Shown here in pieces: positions 1-8,501 of a stretch of DNA of 64,000 bases. Origin of the DNA: Parapedobacter tibetensis (GTDB lineage: Bacteria; Bacteroidota; Bacteroidia; Sphingobacteriales; Sphingobacteriaceae); the NCBI RefSeq assembly GCF_024643205.1, contig NZ_JAMKQJ010000004.1, positions 310,001 to 374,000 on the forward strand, read 5' to 3'. How positions within the stretch are numbered: position 1 is the first letter of the stretch; each line of letters begins with the position of its first letter. A program made the translations under genes and the position numbers. Below the pieces are notes generated by a model. It saw nothing but the letters and a program-made list of their open reading frames with translations. It was not told where the DNA came from and did no database searches.

Positions 1-237
1 CCTAACAAAAACCGCATATTTTTGGATGATATCCTGGTTAGTGTACTGAAGTAAATTCCGTGAGGGGGCTTATTACCGAAGAGTCATTTGGCTGGAGCTA
101 TTGTATTGAATTATTTTGCGGGGCAGTTTATTGGAAATGTAGGTGCGGAGAACATATTTCTAACGTTGGCTTTTCCGCACCCCATTGCAACAATTATCCT
201 ATTGAAAATGATTAAAAGGGAAAAACCAGCGGATTGA
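1..237 (+). pseudogene. Possible remnant of a membrane-protein gene, broken by in-frame stops
   Basis: One plus-strand frame reads in from the left edge and stops at 52-54, meets another stop at 61-63, then stays open to a TGA at 235-237. The second stretch reads as a plausible hydrophobic C-terminus (HLAGAIVLNYFAGQFIGN, later HPIATIILLKMIKREKPAD) with a basic tail, as at the end of a small inner-membrane protein. No usable ATG precedes it. I do not recognise the family. It could be a decayed gene or an accidental open frame. It converges on the metallo-beta-lactamase gene ending at 275. Confidence 0.3.
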
Positions 238-274
238 AATTGTAGGTACGCTAAACTGTTGATATCAAAAATCA

Positions 275-1219
275 CTATATTATTTTCACCGGTATATCTC
301 CAGCGAAATATGTTGCCAAATGCCTCCCATCCCCATGTATGGTCCATATCTCCCTTGGCTTTACCACTCCAACATAGTTCAATATATCATTCCAATCTAC
401 ATGATCTGAAATATACAGTTCCATATCATTATGCTGTTGCAGTCGCTTCCAACCAGAGGCGAAAACACGGACAACACCCGTAGCCCGGTAATAGCTTTTG
501 AAGGTCATCGGGGGCACCATATAAACCTTGTTTTCTGCCCCCGATTTCATCTCTTTACGGTTATATGGTTCATAGTCCATTTTTGAAACCCCATTGTTTT
601 CATAAATTCTATGGATCGGCAATATACCATAATGCACCAAAATACGCCTGTCCGGGCAATGCTTGTTGATCAAAGCAGTTAGGCGTTGGGCCTTACCAAG
701 TGCATAAGTTCCCAGCAAAACATTGAATGGAGTGTCATTCAATTTCTTGATTTCAGACACCGGATCAGGATGCGAAACCAAAGGATCGGCAAACGTACTT
801 TCGGTAATCAATACATCAGCTTGTACGGTTTCCAAGGGTTCACAGGTATCGTCTGCCTGCAACTTATAGTCACCCGTGTACAAGTACCGAACACCTTCAT
901 ATTCCAATGCGATCTGGGCTGATCCGAGTATATGTCCAGCAGGGACAAAACGTACAGCCACTAGGCCAATGGCGAAAGATTGGTGGTATGGGAGTTCCAA
1001 AAAACTATGCAGTAGTCGCCGATTATACCGGTGCTTCATGAAAATAGCTGTAGATGGCGTGCAGTAAATTAGGCCATGTCCCGGGCTTGCATGGTCGGCA
1101 TGCGCATGCGATACGATCGCATGATTTACAGGCATGATTGGATCGATATAAAAATCGCCATACCTGCAATAATATCCCTCGGGTCGATGGACGAGGAAAT
1201 CCGGTAAAATATTGCCCAT
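275..1219 (-). CDS. Metallo-beta-lactamase-fold exonuclease-like protein
   Basis: 314 aa, cytoplasmic, no signal peptide. The N-terminal half carries the metal-binding motif HAHADH near residue 38 within VSHAHADHASPGH, followed by motifs typical of the beta-CASP/RNA-processing branch (AGHILGSAQI near 95, YTGDYK near 114, then ITESTF). This resembles the exonuclease-like proteins annotated as DNA-ligase-associated or mRNA 3'-end-processing exonucleases; metal-dependent nuclease activity is inferred from family. No adjacent ligase or helicase gene is present, so a ligase-associated repair role is not supported here. Its ATG overlaps the coaE stop (TAATG), so it is the last, translationally coupled gene of the nusB-to-coaE operon. 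Confidence 0.75.
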   Translation of the reverse strand: MGNILPDFLVHRPEGYYCRYGDFYIDPIMPVNHAIVSHAHADHASPGHGLIYCTPSTAIFMKHRYNRRLLHSFLELPYHQSFAIGLVAVRFVPAGHILGSAQIALEYEGVRYLYTGDYKLQADDTCEPLETVQADVLITESTFADPLVSHPDPVSEIKKLNDTPFNVLLGTYALGKAQRLTALINKHCPDRRILVHYGILPIHRIYENNGVSKMDYEPYNRKEMKSGAENKVYMVPPMTFKSYYRATGVVRVFASGWKRLQQHNDMELYISDHVDWNDILNYVGVVKPREIWTIHGDGRHLATYFAGDIPVKII

Positions 1220-1809
1220 TATGTCTGGTTTGAAAGGAAAAAGTGATGGAGCTTCAATACTTGTGGAATTAGGGCCTGGATACCATCATTGACCAGCTCG
1301 AAATCAGCCAACTGTATTTTCGTTTCATCAGACCACTGCTGCTCCATTCGGGCTTTCACCTGTTCACGGGTTGTACCATCACGTTGTATAACCCGATTGA
1401 TCCGCAGTTCCATGGGTGCCGTCACCAGGATATTATAGTTGTTGTGCTTATAAGAGCCGCTCTCGAACAGCAATGCCGCCTCTTTAATGGTATATGGCGC
1501 ATCTTGTCTTGCAGCCCATTCCTCCCCTGCCTGTATGACTACAGGATGTACCAAGGCATTCAACTTCTTTAATTTGCTTTCATCGCCAAAGACCTGGGCA
1601 GCCATATAGGAGCGGTCAAGTGAGCCATTTTCACAGTAAGCCGCTTGCCCAAATTCGGTTTGGATGGCCTGCATCAACGTAGTATCCGTTGCCATCAATC
1701 GTTTAGCCTCCGTATCCGCGTCAAAAATGGGAATCCCCAATACACTGAATATTTTGGAAATGATTGTTTTTCCGCTACCGATACCTCCTGTTAGTCCGAT
1801 CTTCATCAT
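1219..1809 (-). CDS. coaE: Dephospho-CoA kinase
   Basis: Catalyses the last step of coenzyme A synthesis, ATP-dependent phosphorylation of dephospho-CoA. The P-loop GLTGGIGSGKT is at the extreme N-terminus and the DADTEAKRL motif follows near residue 33, both typical of CoaE. About 196 aa, a normal length. A longer frame exists upstream, but the start at 1809 overlaps the ybbR stop (TAATGATG), giving coupling and placing the P-loop correctly; the second ATG at 1806 is equally possible. Downstream it overlaps the metallo-beta-lactamase gene by the same TAATG arrangement. Confidence 0.93.
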   Translation of the reverse strand: MMKIGLTGGIGSGKTIISKIFSVLGIPIFDADTEAKRLMATDTTLMQAIQTEFGQAAYCENGSLDRSYMAAQVFGDESKLKKLNALVHPVVIQAGEEWAARQDAPYTIKEAALLFESGSYKHNNYNILVTAPMELRINRVIQRDGTTREQVKARMEQQWSDETKIQLADFELVNDGIQALIPQVLKLHHFFLSNQT

Positions 1810-2771
1810 TATTTCCTGACAAAAAAGTCGACATTCTGCGGTTCGACTTTCACCAATTTGCAAAAATCGGGCACCCGGGTGATGATAACCGGCAGGTTCT
1901 TGATATCATGGTCTATCCAATCATCCATATTCACTACCGCCTCAAACGCGCCATTCGTTACCTTCCCAAAATCGCGAAGCGATACCATGACCGTAAGCCT
2001 AACTTTTCCGGGGAGCAACTTCACCGAGCTAAATTGATTCGCGTTTTCCGCCTTCAAAGGCACTTCTAAAATCTTTTCGGTCACCTCCCCTACCGGAATG
2101 TTGATCTCCACGGACGTGGGGTAGACATTGATGTTGGAGCGTTGGTTCTGTTTAAGATGCACCACCGCACGTATGTCGCCATTTGCATTTGAAATCTTCA
2201 TCGTATCTGTTTCCCAATGTTCGATTTGTACCACGTCTTCAAGCGGCCCGGTAATCGTTACATATTCTGGTGAGATGGTCGGTTCATCAATGATGTTGTA
2301 CTGCTTATCAAATTGGATGTTATACACCGGAATCACCGGCACCTTGCGTTCTGTCTGCTTTGAAAAATCAAAATACAGCGTATCCGGTGATACGGAAACG
2401 ACACGTCGGTTAGTGTTAGTGGGGAACTGCCGGTTAATAAATCCCAATTGGTTGGTAAAGACAATCCAATTGCGGTTCTCCAGGCCACTGAGGTCTACTT
2501 GAATCGTTTGGGATGTCGACTGTAATGTTGAAAACAACAGTTGCCATCCGGAAGCTTCCAATCGCAGGTTTACTGTATCCGATTGCAGCGGATGGAATGC
2601 CCTGTTTTCCGGCACATTTACATATTGTAACCTAGATTTGACCGTATAAATATAGGTATTGGACACTGCGAAAAGTGCCCAGGCCAAAAATGAGAAGATG
2701 ATGCATTTGATAAAAATGCTAAGCTTGCGCCGTTGTGTTTTGTTTAAATTCAGTGCCGGCATGATAAACAA
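1809..2771 (-). CDS. YbbR-like domain protein
   Basis: 320 aa. A basic N-terminus (KTQRRKLSIFIKC) is followed by one membrane segment near residues 23-43, then beta-rich YbbR-type repeats, recognisable by phrases such as RKVPVIPVYNIQFDKQY and VTITGPLEDV. YbbR proteins are membrane-anchored; the Firmicutes homologue CdaR regulates a diadenylate cyclase, but no cyclase gene is adjacent here and the function in Bacteroidota is not established. It lies between yajC and coaE, overlapping the coaE start, in the conserved Bacteroidota order. Confidence 0.85.
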   Translation of the reverse strand: MFIMPALNLNKTQRRKLSIFIKCIIFSFLAWALFAVSNTYIYTVKSRLQYVNVPENRAFHPLQSDTVNLRLEASGWQLLFSTLQSTSQTIQVDLSGLENRNWIVFTNQLGFINRQFPTNTNRRVVSVSPDTLYFDFSKQTERKVPVIPVYNIQFDKQYNIIDEPTISPEYVTITGPLEDVVQIEHWETDTMKISNANGDIRAVVHLKQNQRSNINVYPTSVEINIPVGEVTEKILEVPLKAENANQFSSVKLLPGKVRLTVMVSLRDFGKVTNGAFEAVVNMDDWIDHDIKNLPVIITRVPDFCKLVKVEPQNVDFFVRK

Positions 2772-2829
2772 ACTTAGGTAACATGTCCCATATATACAAA
2801 CCCATCAAACGGCATCTCCTACAAAACTT

Positions 2830-2899
2830 AAAACCTCATAGGTTTTTCAATGCGCGAATCTAGCGCATGTGCCACGCTAAGCGGCAAACCCATGAGGCC
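2830..2899. repeat. Interspersed palindromic repeat, copy 1
   Basis: Intergenic element between yajC and ybbR. It starts with a near-palindrome (AAACCTCATAGGTTT) and ends with its inverted partner (AAACCCATGAGGCC). The inner part GCGCATGTGCCACGCTAAGCGG closely matches copy 2 at 25994-26069, while the rest of the interior differs. The transcript could fold into a long hairpin, so it may stabilise or attenuate the operon mRNA. Family membership is judged by eye from three copies in this window. Confidence 0.7.
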
Positions 2900-2913
2900 T
2901 TGAGCGAATGAAA

Positions 2914-3234
2914 TTATGCCTTAGGCGCAGCATTCTGAGCCTTGGAAGCATCCAAAGCAATGGCTGTTTTATCAAAACGGATTTTGATACCGCCACCTAC
3001 ATCGACCAGAAAAGTCGTTTCAGATGTTTCAACGATACGGCCATGTATACCTGCTGAGGTTACTATCTTGTCGTTTACCTTTAGCTCCTCAATATATTTC
3101 TTGTGATCCTTGGCTTTTTTCATCTGTGGTCTAATCATGAAGAAATAAAAAACTACGATGATCAAGATCATGGGTAAAAATCCCATAATTCCACCTGCAC
3201 CACCCGTTTGCAATAAAATTGTTGTTGTAATCAT
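2914..3234 (-). CDS. yajC: Preprotein translocase subunit YajC
   Basis: 106 aa accessory subunit of the Sec translocon (SecDF-YajC). One N-terminal membrane segment (FLPMILIIVVFYFFMIRPQ) is followed by the family signature RPQMKKAKDHKK and a small beta domain with DKIVTSAGIHGRIVE. Length and topology match the family. It lies in the nusB-DUF1573-yajC-ybbR-coaE operon; a palindromic repeat separates it from ybbR. Confidence 0.95.
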   Translation of the reverse strand: MITTTILLQTGGAGGIMGFLPMILIIVVFYFFMIRPQMKKAKDHKKYIEELKVNDKIVTSAGIHGRIVETSETTFLVDVGGGIKIRFDKTAIALDASKAQNAAPKA

Positions 3235-3300
3235 TATTTTAGCTATTTGTTTTTGTTAATTTGCTTATTCGTCTATTCGCTGATTTGCAAATTTGCCGTG

Positions 3301-3777
3301 CTACTTCTTCACTTCCCCTCTGATGTGCAAAAGTGTATTGGTACTCAATGCATTGGAGGTTACTGTCACGATCTTATGTTGCTTACCAGGCTGTCCGGAA
3401 CTATTGAACACCACTTTTACCATTCCCTTTTCACCTGGGGCAATTGGGTTCTTTGAATATTCAGGGGTGGTGCATCCGCACGAGGCTTGTACATTGGATA
3501 TGATCAATGGGGAGGCCCCTGTATTGGTGAATTTAAATTCGTGTTCGACTTTTTCACCTTCTTTTATTTTACCAAAGTCGTATGCGTCAGCCTCCAATTC
3601 CAAAACGGGGGCAATTGAATCCTGATCAGGTATAATTGTCCGGCCAATCGGTTGTTCACCCAATTGGTCATTCGGCACTTCTTCAGCTTCCTTATCTTGA
3701 TTTTCCTTCCCCGAGTTGCAGGACAGGATCAACGCCAATCCTGCACAAAATAACGGTATCCACTTCATGGTTCTCAT
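3301..3777 (-). CDS. DUF1573 family lipoprotein
   Basis: 158 aa secreted protein. The signal peptide ends in a lipobox (LALILSCNSG, Cys near residue 20), predicting a lipoprotein. Residues 55-155 form one Ig-like DUF1573 domain: FDFGKI-type motif (AYDFGKIKEGEKVEHEFKFT), then ISNVQASCGCTTPEYS with the diagnostic CGCT, then VVFNSSGQPGKQ. The function of DUF1573 proteins is unknown. It lies directly after nusB and before yajC, a gene order conserved in Bacteroidota. Confidence 0.9.
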   Translation of the reverse strand: MRTMKWIPLFCAGLALILSCNSGKENQDKEAEEVPNDQLGEQPIGRTIIPDQDSIAPVLELEADAYDFGKIKEGEKVEHEFKFTNTGASPLIISNVQASCGCTTPEYSKNPIAPGEKGMVKVVFNSSGQPGKQHKIVTVTSNALSTNTLLHIRGEVKK

Positions 3778-3836
3778 TTTTCAATATTGCTTTAAGCATT
3801 CATTATAATAAAACAAGAGATCGCCGCACTTGTTTG

Positions 3837-4784
3837 TCATTGCACAAGCCCTCTCCCATATTTGCGTATCCTTCCGGCAGCCTGCAATTCCGTCAAAATC
3901 TTGTCTAAGATTCCATTGATAAAGGTATTGCTTTTTGCCGTACTGAATACTTTTGATATCTCTATATACTCGTTGATCGTCACTTTCACCGGTATGGTCG
4001 AAAAATTCAGCAATTCGCAAATGGCCATACGCATCAAAAGCGTGTCCAGCAACGCAATCCGGTCAGACTCCCAATTTTTGGTCTTCATGCCAATCAGTTG
4101 CTGGTATTCATCGGCATAACGGATGGTGTGCACCAATAAGTCCAAGATGAATTGCCTGTCTTCATCCCAATTCGGTGTCAATTCAGCCAATTTATTCTGA
4201 CTGGGATCTTCACTGGTGAAATTTTTGAAAGTTTTGGCAATCATTGCCTGCAACACTTCTTTATCCACTGGCCAGTTGATGAATTTTTCTTCAAATACCT
4301 GCTCGATGATTGGCGATTTAAGGATAATCTTTTTGAATATATACTTGATGATGTCCTTTTCGGCAGCAACGGATCGATCTTCTTGTTTTAAGTATGTTTC
4401 ATATTCCGGTGCCTCTTTCAGTTGTAGGAATACCGTGCGCACAATTTCCGGATCAAAACTCCAAGAAATCTTATACCGCTTTACGGCTGCTTTATATTTC
4501 TCATTGTGCCGCAATAATTCGATGAAGGTGTTGTTGTACAACCGGGTGTTTGGTGCTAGGTCAGCTGCCGTGGGCAAGTGTTTATGCGCGCGTTCATCTG
4601 CGTCAATCCGCGCATGCTCAGACACTTCATCCAGTAGGCTTAATGTCCATATATACATTTCGTACACTTGGTCAACATTATAAAGCAATGCCTTTTCAAA
4701 CTTATCGACCTGTTTATCTTCCGATAGTTGGTACGCATACAGTGTTTGTAGTACTTTGACCCTTAGGTGCCTTCTATTTAGCAT
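3837..4784 (-). CDS. nusB: Transcription antitermination factor NusB (long Bacteroidota form)
   Basis: 315 aa, about twice the E. coli protein, as is usual in Bacteroidota. The N-terminus has the family helix RRHLRVKVLQTLYAY and the C-terminus the core NusB motif (LMRMAICELLNF, then VTINEYIEISKVFST, then SNTFINGILDKI). The central 150 residues are a lineage-specific insertion. NusB with S10/NusE and NusA supports antitermination at rRNA operons. It is co-directional with the upstream amino-acid dehydrogenase (50 bp away) and heads the DUF1573-yajC-ybbR-coaE series. Confidence 0.93.
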   Translation of the reverse strand: MLNRRHLRVKVLQTLYAYQLSEDKQVDKFEKALLYNVDQVYEMYIWTLSLLDEVSEHARIDADERAHKHLPTAADLAPNTRLYNNTFIELLRHNEKYKAAVKRYKISWSFDPEIVRTVFLQLKEAPEYETYLKQEDRSVAAEKDIIKYIFKKIILKSPIIEQVFEEKFINWPVDKEVLQAMIAKTFKNFTSEDPSQNKLAELTPNWDEDRQFILDLLVHTIRYADEYQQLIGMKTKNWESDRIALLDTLLMRMAICELLNFSTIPVKVTINEYIEISKVFSTAKSNTFINGILDKILTELQAAGRIRKYGRGLVQ

Positions 4785-4834
4785 AGTTATGTATAAAGAA
4801 CGGATTGGATTTAAATGCCAATGTATGTATTGTT

Positions 4835-5920
4835 CTATTGTTTGATTTTGCGCATATCCGCTATACGGGATTCTGCCATTTGATTTGCCGCCTGATAAGA
4901 AGGCACATTTTCATCTATTGATTTACGCAATACGGAACGCGTAGCCTCATAGATATTCTCTGTGAGCACGGCAGTACGCGATGCACCGTATCCAGCAATT
5001 TCCGAATAGCAGCTAATCAGGCCACCAGCGTTAATCAAATAATCAGGTGCGTATAATATTTTTCTATCTAACAGCAATTGCCCGTCTTCCTGTTCATTGC
5101 GCAATTGGTTGTTTGCAGAACCCGCTATGATATGACATCTCATCTTGGAGATGGTATCCTTATTGATTATGCCCCCCAATGCGCAGGGTGAATAAACATC
5201 TACCTCCAATTCATAGATGTTGTTATTCGAAACGGCCACAGCCTTGTATTTATTTGCCACTTCTGCCATCCGCTCTTCCACAATGTCACTTACATAGACC
5301 TTGGCATTTTCCTCACGCAGCATGGCAATCAAATGCTCCCCTACATTGCCGGCCCCTTGCACGGCAATGGTACGGCCTGCCAAACTATCATTTCCATAAA
5401 GCTCCTTCAACGAGGCCTTGATACCATAATACACCCCCTTTGCGGTGAACGGCGCGGAGTCACCACTTCCCCCAAGCGACTTAGGCAGGCCAGCCACGTG
5501 GTCTGTTTCCATATGGAGGTATTCCATATCCTTTGGTGTGGTACCAATATCCAACGAAGCAATGAAGGTTCCGCTCAATTGCTCTACAAACTGACCGAAT
5601 CTCCGCAACAATGCTTCATTTTTCTGTGTGCGGTGATCGCCGATAATCGCTGCATTGCCGCCCCCTAAATTTACTCCCGCCACGGCGGCCTTATAGGTCA
5701 TGCCCCTAGACAAACGCAGCACATCGTCTATAGCCTCATCGACACTTTGGTAAGGAAGCATCCTTACCCCCCCTATCGCGGGGCCAAGCGTCGTGTCATG
5801 GATGGCGATTATAGCTTGTAACCCAAGCGTGCTATCGTTGCAGAAAACGAGCTTTTGATGGCCAAATTGTGCCATCAACTTAAAGGATGAGTTGTCTTTG
5901 ATAGGTACGGACATATGCAA
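4835..5920 (-). CDS. Glu/Leu/Phe/Val dehydrogenase family protein with catalytic Lys replaced
   Basis: 361 aa. The fold is that of leucine/valine dehydrogenase: substrate-domain motifs GPAIGGVRMLPY, MTYKAAVAGVNLGGG, and SLDIGTTPKDMEYL, then a Rossmann NAD site (IAVQGAGNVGEHL near 190). The carboxylate-binding Lys (K77) and the catalytic Asp (D124) are present, but the position of the catalytic Lys (GGGK in characterised enzymes) is Asn89, codon AAT. With a uniform offset of 9 this corresponds to Lys80 of the Bacillus sphaericus enzyme. Oxidative deamination of branched-chain amino acids is the family reaction; whether this protein performs it is uncertain. Confidence 0.85.
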   Translation of the reverse strand: MHMSVPIKDNSSFKLMAQFGHQKLVFCNDSTLGLQAIIAIHDTTLGPAIGGVRMLPYQSVDEAIDDVLRLSRGMTYKAAVAGVNLGGGNAAIIGDHRTQKNEALLRRFGQFVEQLSGTFIASLDIGTTPKDMEYLHMETDHVAGLPKSLGGSGDSAPFTAKGVYYGIKASLKELYGNDSLAGRTIAVQGAGNVGEHLIAMLREENAKVYVSDIVEERMAEVANKYKAVAVSNNNIYELEVDVYSPCALGGIINKDTISKMRCHIIAGSANNQLRNEQEDGQLLLDRKILYAPDYLINAGGLISCYSEIAGYGASRTAVLTENIYEATRSVLRKSIDENVPSYQAANQMAESRIADMRKIKQ

Positions 5921-5951
5921 CTATAAATGTGTGTGCTATGATGCTATTGCG

Positions 5952-5959
5952 CAAAAGTA
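5952..5959 (-). promoter_or_regulatory. Candidate -7 element for the amino-acid dehydrogenase gene
   Basis: Read on the minus strand this is TACTTTTG, matching the Bacteroidota -7 consensus TAnnTTTG, about 30 bp before the start codon. No TTTG was found 19 bases upstream, so only half of the promoter is supported. Confidence 0.4.
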
Positions 5960-6031
5960 GGAAAATTATTTATGGATTAGATATAAGACAATGAGTTTTT
6001 CCTTGGTGAAAAAAGGAATCTGTGCACCCTA

Positions 6032-6063
6032 TTGAAAGGCATCACGAATATTTTGTAGTTTTG
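6032..6063 (+). promoter_or_regulatory. Candidate promoter of the ABC exporter gene
   Basis: TAGTTTTG at 6056-6063 matches the Bacteroidota -7 consensus TAnnTTTG; a TTG at 6032-6034 could serve as the -33 element at a slightly long spacing. The start codon at 6072 lies only 8 bases after the -7 box, so the transcript would have almost no 5' leader. Confidence 0.45.
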
Positions 6064-6071
6064 CACGGTAC

Positions 6072-7853
6072 ATGAAACACCTCGCACACCTCAATAAATA
6101 TTTCTACAAATACCGTTGGAAAATGATTCCCGGCGTTATTTTCGTCATCGTATCCAATTATTTTGGGGTATTGCCCGCCCAGGTCATTCGGATTGCATTT
6201 GATTTGGTAAAGGACAACATCAGCATGTACAGGCTTTTCGAAGGATTTGAACGGCAGCAGCTCGTGTATGAGATTTTTGGGTATAGCCTGTTGTTGTTCG
6301 GCACATTGGTCTTGGTGCTTTCGCTTATCCGTGGAGTTTTCCTGTTTTTGATGCGGCAAACCATTATCCTTACCTCGAGGCATATCGAATACGACCTCAA
6401 AAATGAAATCTATAACCACTATCAACAGCTGGATATGGCTTTCTACCGGAGGAACAATACTGGCGACCTGATGAACAGGGTAACGGAAGATGTAAATAGA
6501 GTGCGCGCTTACCTCGGTCCTGCCATCATGTATTCCATCAACACCGTGGTACTGTCCATCATGGTTATCGCTGCTATGGTTAGTGTAAACCCTACCTTGG
6601 CCATGTATGCATTGATGCCTATCCCGATATTATCCATTATGTTGCTATTTGTAAACAGGATCATCAACCGGCGCAGTGAGCGTATTCAGCAGCAACTTTC
6701 CACACTTTCATCCGTTGTACAAGAAACATTTTCGGGCATCCGGGTAATCAAAACGTATAACCGGGAGGCCAACAAAATGGATGTTTTCGCCGATGAAAGC
6801 AACCGGTATAGGCAAGTGTCATTGGCCTTGGTAAAGACAGAGGCTGTATTTTTTCCGCTGATTCTTTTACTTATTGGCCTCAGCACGATCATTACGATCT
6901 ATGTAGGTGGGCTGGAGGTAGCCAGGGGGAGCATTACTTCGGGTAATATTGCCGAATTTATCATCTACGTGAATCAATTGACATTTCCTGCGATGTCGCT
7001 TGCATGGGTAACCTCGCTCATCCAACGGGCAGCGGCTTCGCAAAAGCGCATCAACGAATTTCTACGCACACAACCCGAAATCCAGTCGGGTAGCAAGAAA
7101 CACTTCGATAGCCATGGACACATCCGTTTTGAACATGTAAGCTTTACGTATCCTGAAACCGGAATCCAAGCGGTCAAGGACGTCTCGTTTGAGGTAAACC
7201 CCGGAGAAGTACTCGCCATTGTGGGCAGAACCGGTTCAGGTAAATCTACACTGGCCAACCTAATCATGCGCATGTATGATGTACAGGCCGGCGCAATATG
7301 GATAGATGGTATAAACATCCGAGAGCTGCCATTGCAATCTTACCGGGGACAGGTTGGTTTTGTACCACAGGAAGTGTTCCTCTTTTCGGAAACAATCACA
7401 AACAATATTGCTTTCGGATTGGACAAAGTCGATATCAATGAGGTGGAAGACGCAGCAAAACGCGCCGCTGTATATGACAATATCCGGGCATTTGACAAGG
7501 GGTTTGAAACTTCCATAGGCGAGCGCGGGATTACACTCTCCGGCGGTCAGAAACAACGGGTGTCCATTGCTAGGGCATTGATGAAGAAACCGCAGGTATT
7601 GGTCTTTGACGACTGCCTATCGGCCGTGGATACCAAGACCGAAGAAGAAATCCTCCGCAACCTGAGTTTGGTGATGCAGGGTAAAAGCACCATTTTTATT
7701 GCCCACAGGATATCGACCATCAAAAATGCCGACCATATCATCGTATTGGATGAAGGGTCTATCATTGAGCAAGGCACCCATGAGGAATTGTTGGCCATGC
7801 AGGGTAGCTATTTTGAGCTCCACGAGAAACAACTATTGGAGGAGGAGGTTTAG
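6072..7853 (+). CDS. ABC exporter half-transporter (fused membrane and ATPase domains)
   Basis: 593 aa of MsbA/BmrA-type layout: six membrane helices in residues 1-310, then an ATPase domain with Walker A GRTGSGKST (near 383), Q-loop GQVGFVPQEVFLFSE, signature LSGGQKQR, Walker B VLVFDD and switch HRIS. The residue after the Walker B Asp is Asp, not the catalytic Glu (FDDCLSAVD). That is typical of the degenerate half of heterodimeric exporters such as BmrC or TM287, yet no partner half lies next to it. Substrate is unknown; lipid or drug export is the family role. It converges on rpmA. Confidence 0.88.
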   Translation: MKHLAHLNKYFYKYRWKMIPGVIFVIVSNYFGVLPAQVIRIAFDLVKDNISMYRLFEGFERQQLVYEIFGYSLLLFGTLVLVLSLIRGVFLFLMRQTIILTSRHIEYDLKNEIYNHYQQLDMAFYRRNNTGDLMNRVTEDVNRVRAYLGPAIMYSINTVVLSIMVIAAMVSVNPTLAMYALMPIPILSIMLLFVNRIINRRSERIQQQLSTLSSVVQETFSGIRVIKTYNREANKMDVFADESNRYRQVSLALVKTEAVFFPLILLLIGLSTIITIYVGGLEVARGSITSGNIAEFIIYVNQLTFPAMSLAWVTSLIQRAAASQKRINEFLRTQPEIQSGSKKHFDSHGHIRFEHVSFTYPETGIQAVKDVSFEVNPGEVLAIVGRTGSGKSTLANLIMRMYDVQAGAIWIDGINIRELPLQSYRGQVGFVPQEVFLFSETITNNIAFGLDKVDINEVEDAAKRAAVYDNIRAFDKGFETSIGERGITLSGGQKQRVSIARALMKKPQVLVFDDCLSAVDTKTEEEILRNLSLVMQGKSTIFIAHRISTIKNADHIIVLDEGSIIEQGTHEELLAMQGSYFELHEKQLLEEEV

Positions 7854-7895
7854 CCTGTAGGCAGGGACGCTTACGCTTTCATGAAAAGAACGAGA

Positions 7896-7930
7896 ATAAA
7901 AAAAGCCGCGAACAATCATGTCCGCGGCTT
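7896..7930 (-). terminator. Terminator of the rplU-rpmA operon
   Basis: Inverted repeat AAGCCGCG (7903-7910) and CGCGGCTT (7923-7930) with a 12-base loop. On the minus strand the stem is followed by a T-rich run (7896-7902), as for an intrinsic terminator just after rpmA. It may also serve the converging ABC gene, although the T run on that strand is weaker. Confidence 0.8.
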
Positions 7931-7953
7931 CTAATTTGTGTGGGCTCTATTGC

Positions 7954-8448
7954 TTATGCTTTCTCTTCGCTTTCTGGAGCGTCATCAGCCGCTACTTCCT
8001 TTTTCGGAGCGGCGGTTTTTGTCTTTTTAGGAGCTTTTGCTGGTTTTTCAGCGGCAGCCTCGGCTACTTTTGCTTCTACCTTCTCTGGCGCTTCTGTTGG
8101 TTCTTTGGCAGGTGCCTTTGCTTTGGCTGTTGCTGGTTTAGTTTCCACTTTTTTAGCCACTTTTTTCGGTTGTTCTACCACCGCTACTTCCTCCTCAAAC
8201 GGTAAAACCGAAACAAAGGATTTGTTGTTAGCCTTCTTCCGAAATACCACTTTCCCATCGATAAGTGCAAACAAAGTATGGTCTTTACCAATACCTACGT
8301 TTTGGTCAGGGTGATGTCTAGTACCACGTTGCCTTACAATGATGTTTCCGGCAATAGCTTGCTGGCCACCAAAAATCTTTATCCCTAAACGTTTGCTATG
8401 TGACTCGCGGCCGTTCTTCGAACTACCCGCACCTTTTTTATGTGCCAT
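7954..8448 (-). CDS. rpmA: 50S ribosomal protein bL27 with a long Ala/Lys/Glu-rich tail
   Basis: 164 aa. Residues 1-85 are canonical bL27 (MAHKKGAGSSKNGRESHSKR at the start, GGQQAIAGNIIVRQRGT, NVGIGKDHTLFAL), a protein near the peptidyl-transferase centre. After about residue 90 a low-complexity tail of roughly 70 residues rich in Ala, Lys, Glu and Pro follows (for example KAKAPAKEPTEAPEKVEAKV), nearly doubling the usual length. The tail is likely disordered. The gene is second in the rplU-rpmA operon and ends at a clear terminator. Confidence 0.95.
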   Translation of the reverse strand: MAHKKGAGSSKNGRESHSKRLGIKIFGGQQAIAGNIIVRQRGTRHHPDQNVGIGKDHTLFALIDGKVVFRKKANNKSFVSVLPFEEEVAVVEQPKKVAKKVETKPATAKAKAPAKEPTEAPEKVEAKVAEAAAEKPAKAPKKTKTAAPKKEVAADDAPESEEKA

Positions 8449-8501
8449 GTCTTATTTCTTAATTATTTTTAAGGCAAAGAAGCCCAATTGAACAATCTGA
8501 T

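Noticed and set aside
4835..5920. Possibility that the dehydrogenase Asn89 is a misread frame
   Set aside because: The codon AAT lies in an uninterrupted frame with intact flanking motifs, so the substitution is present in the given sequence.
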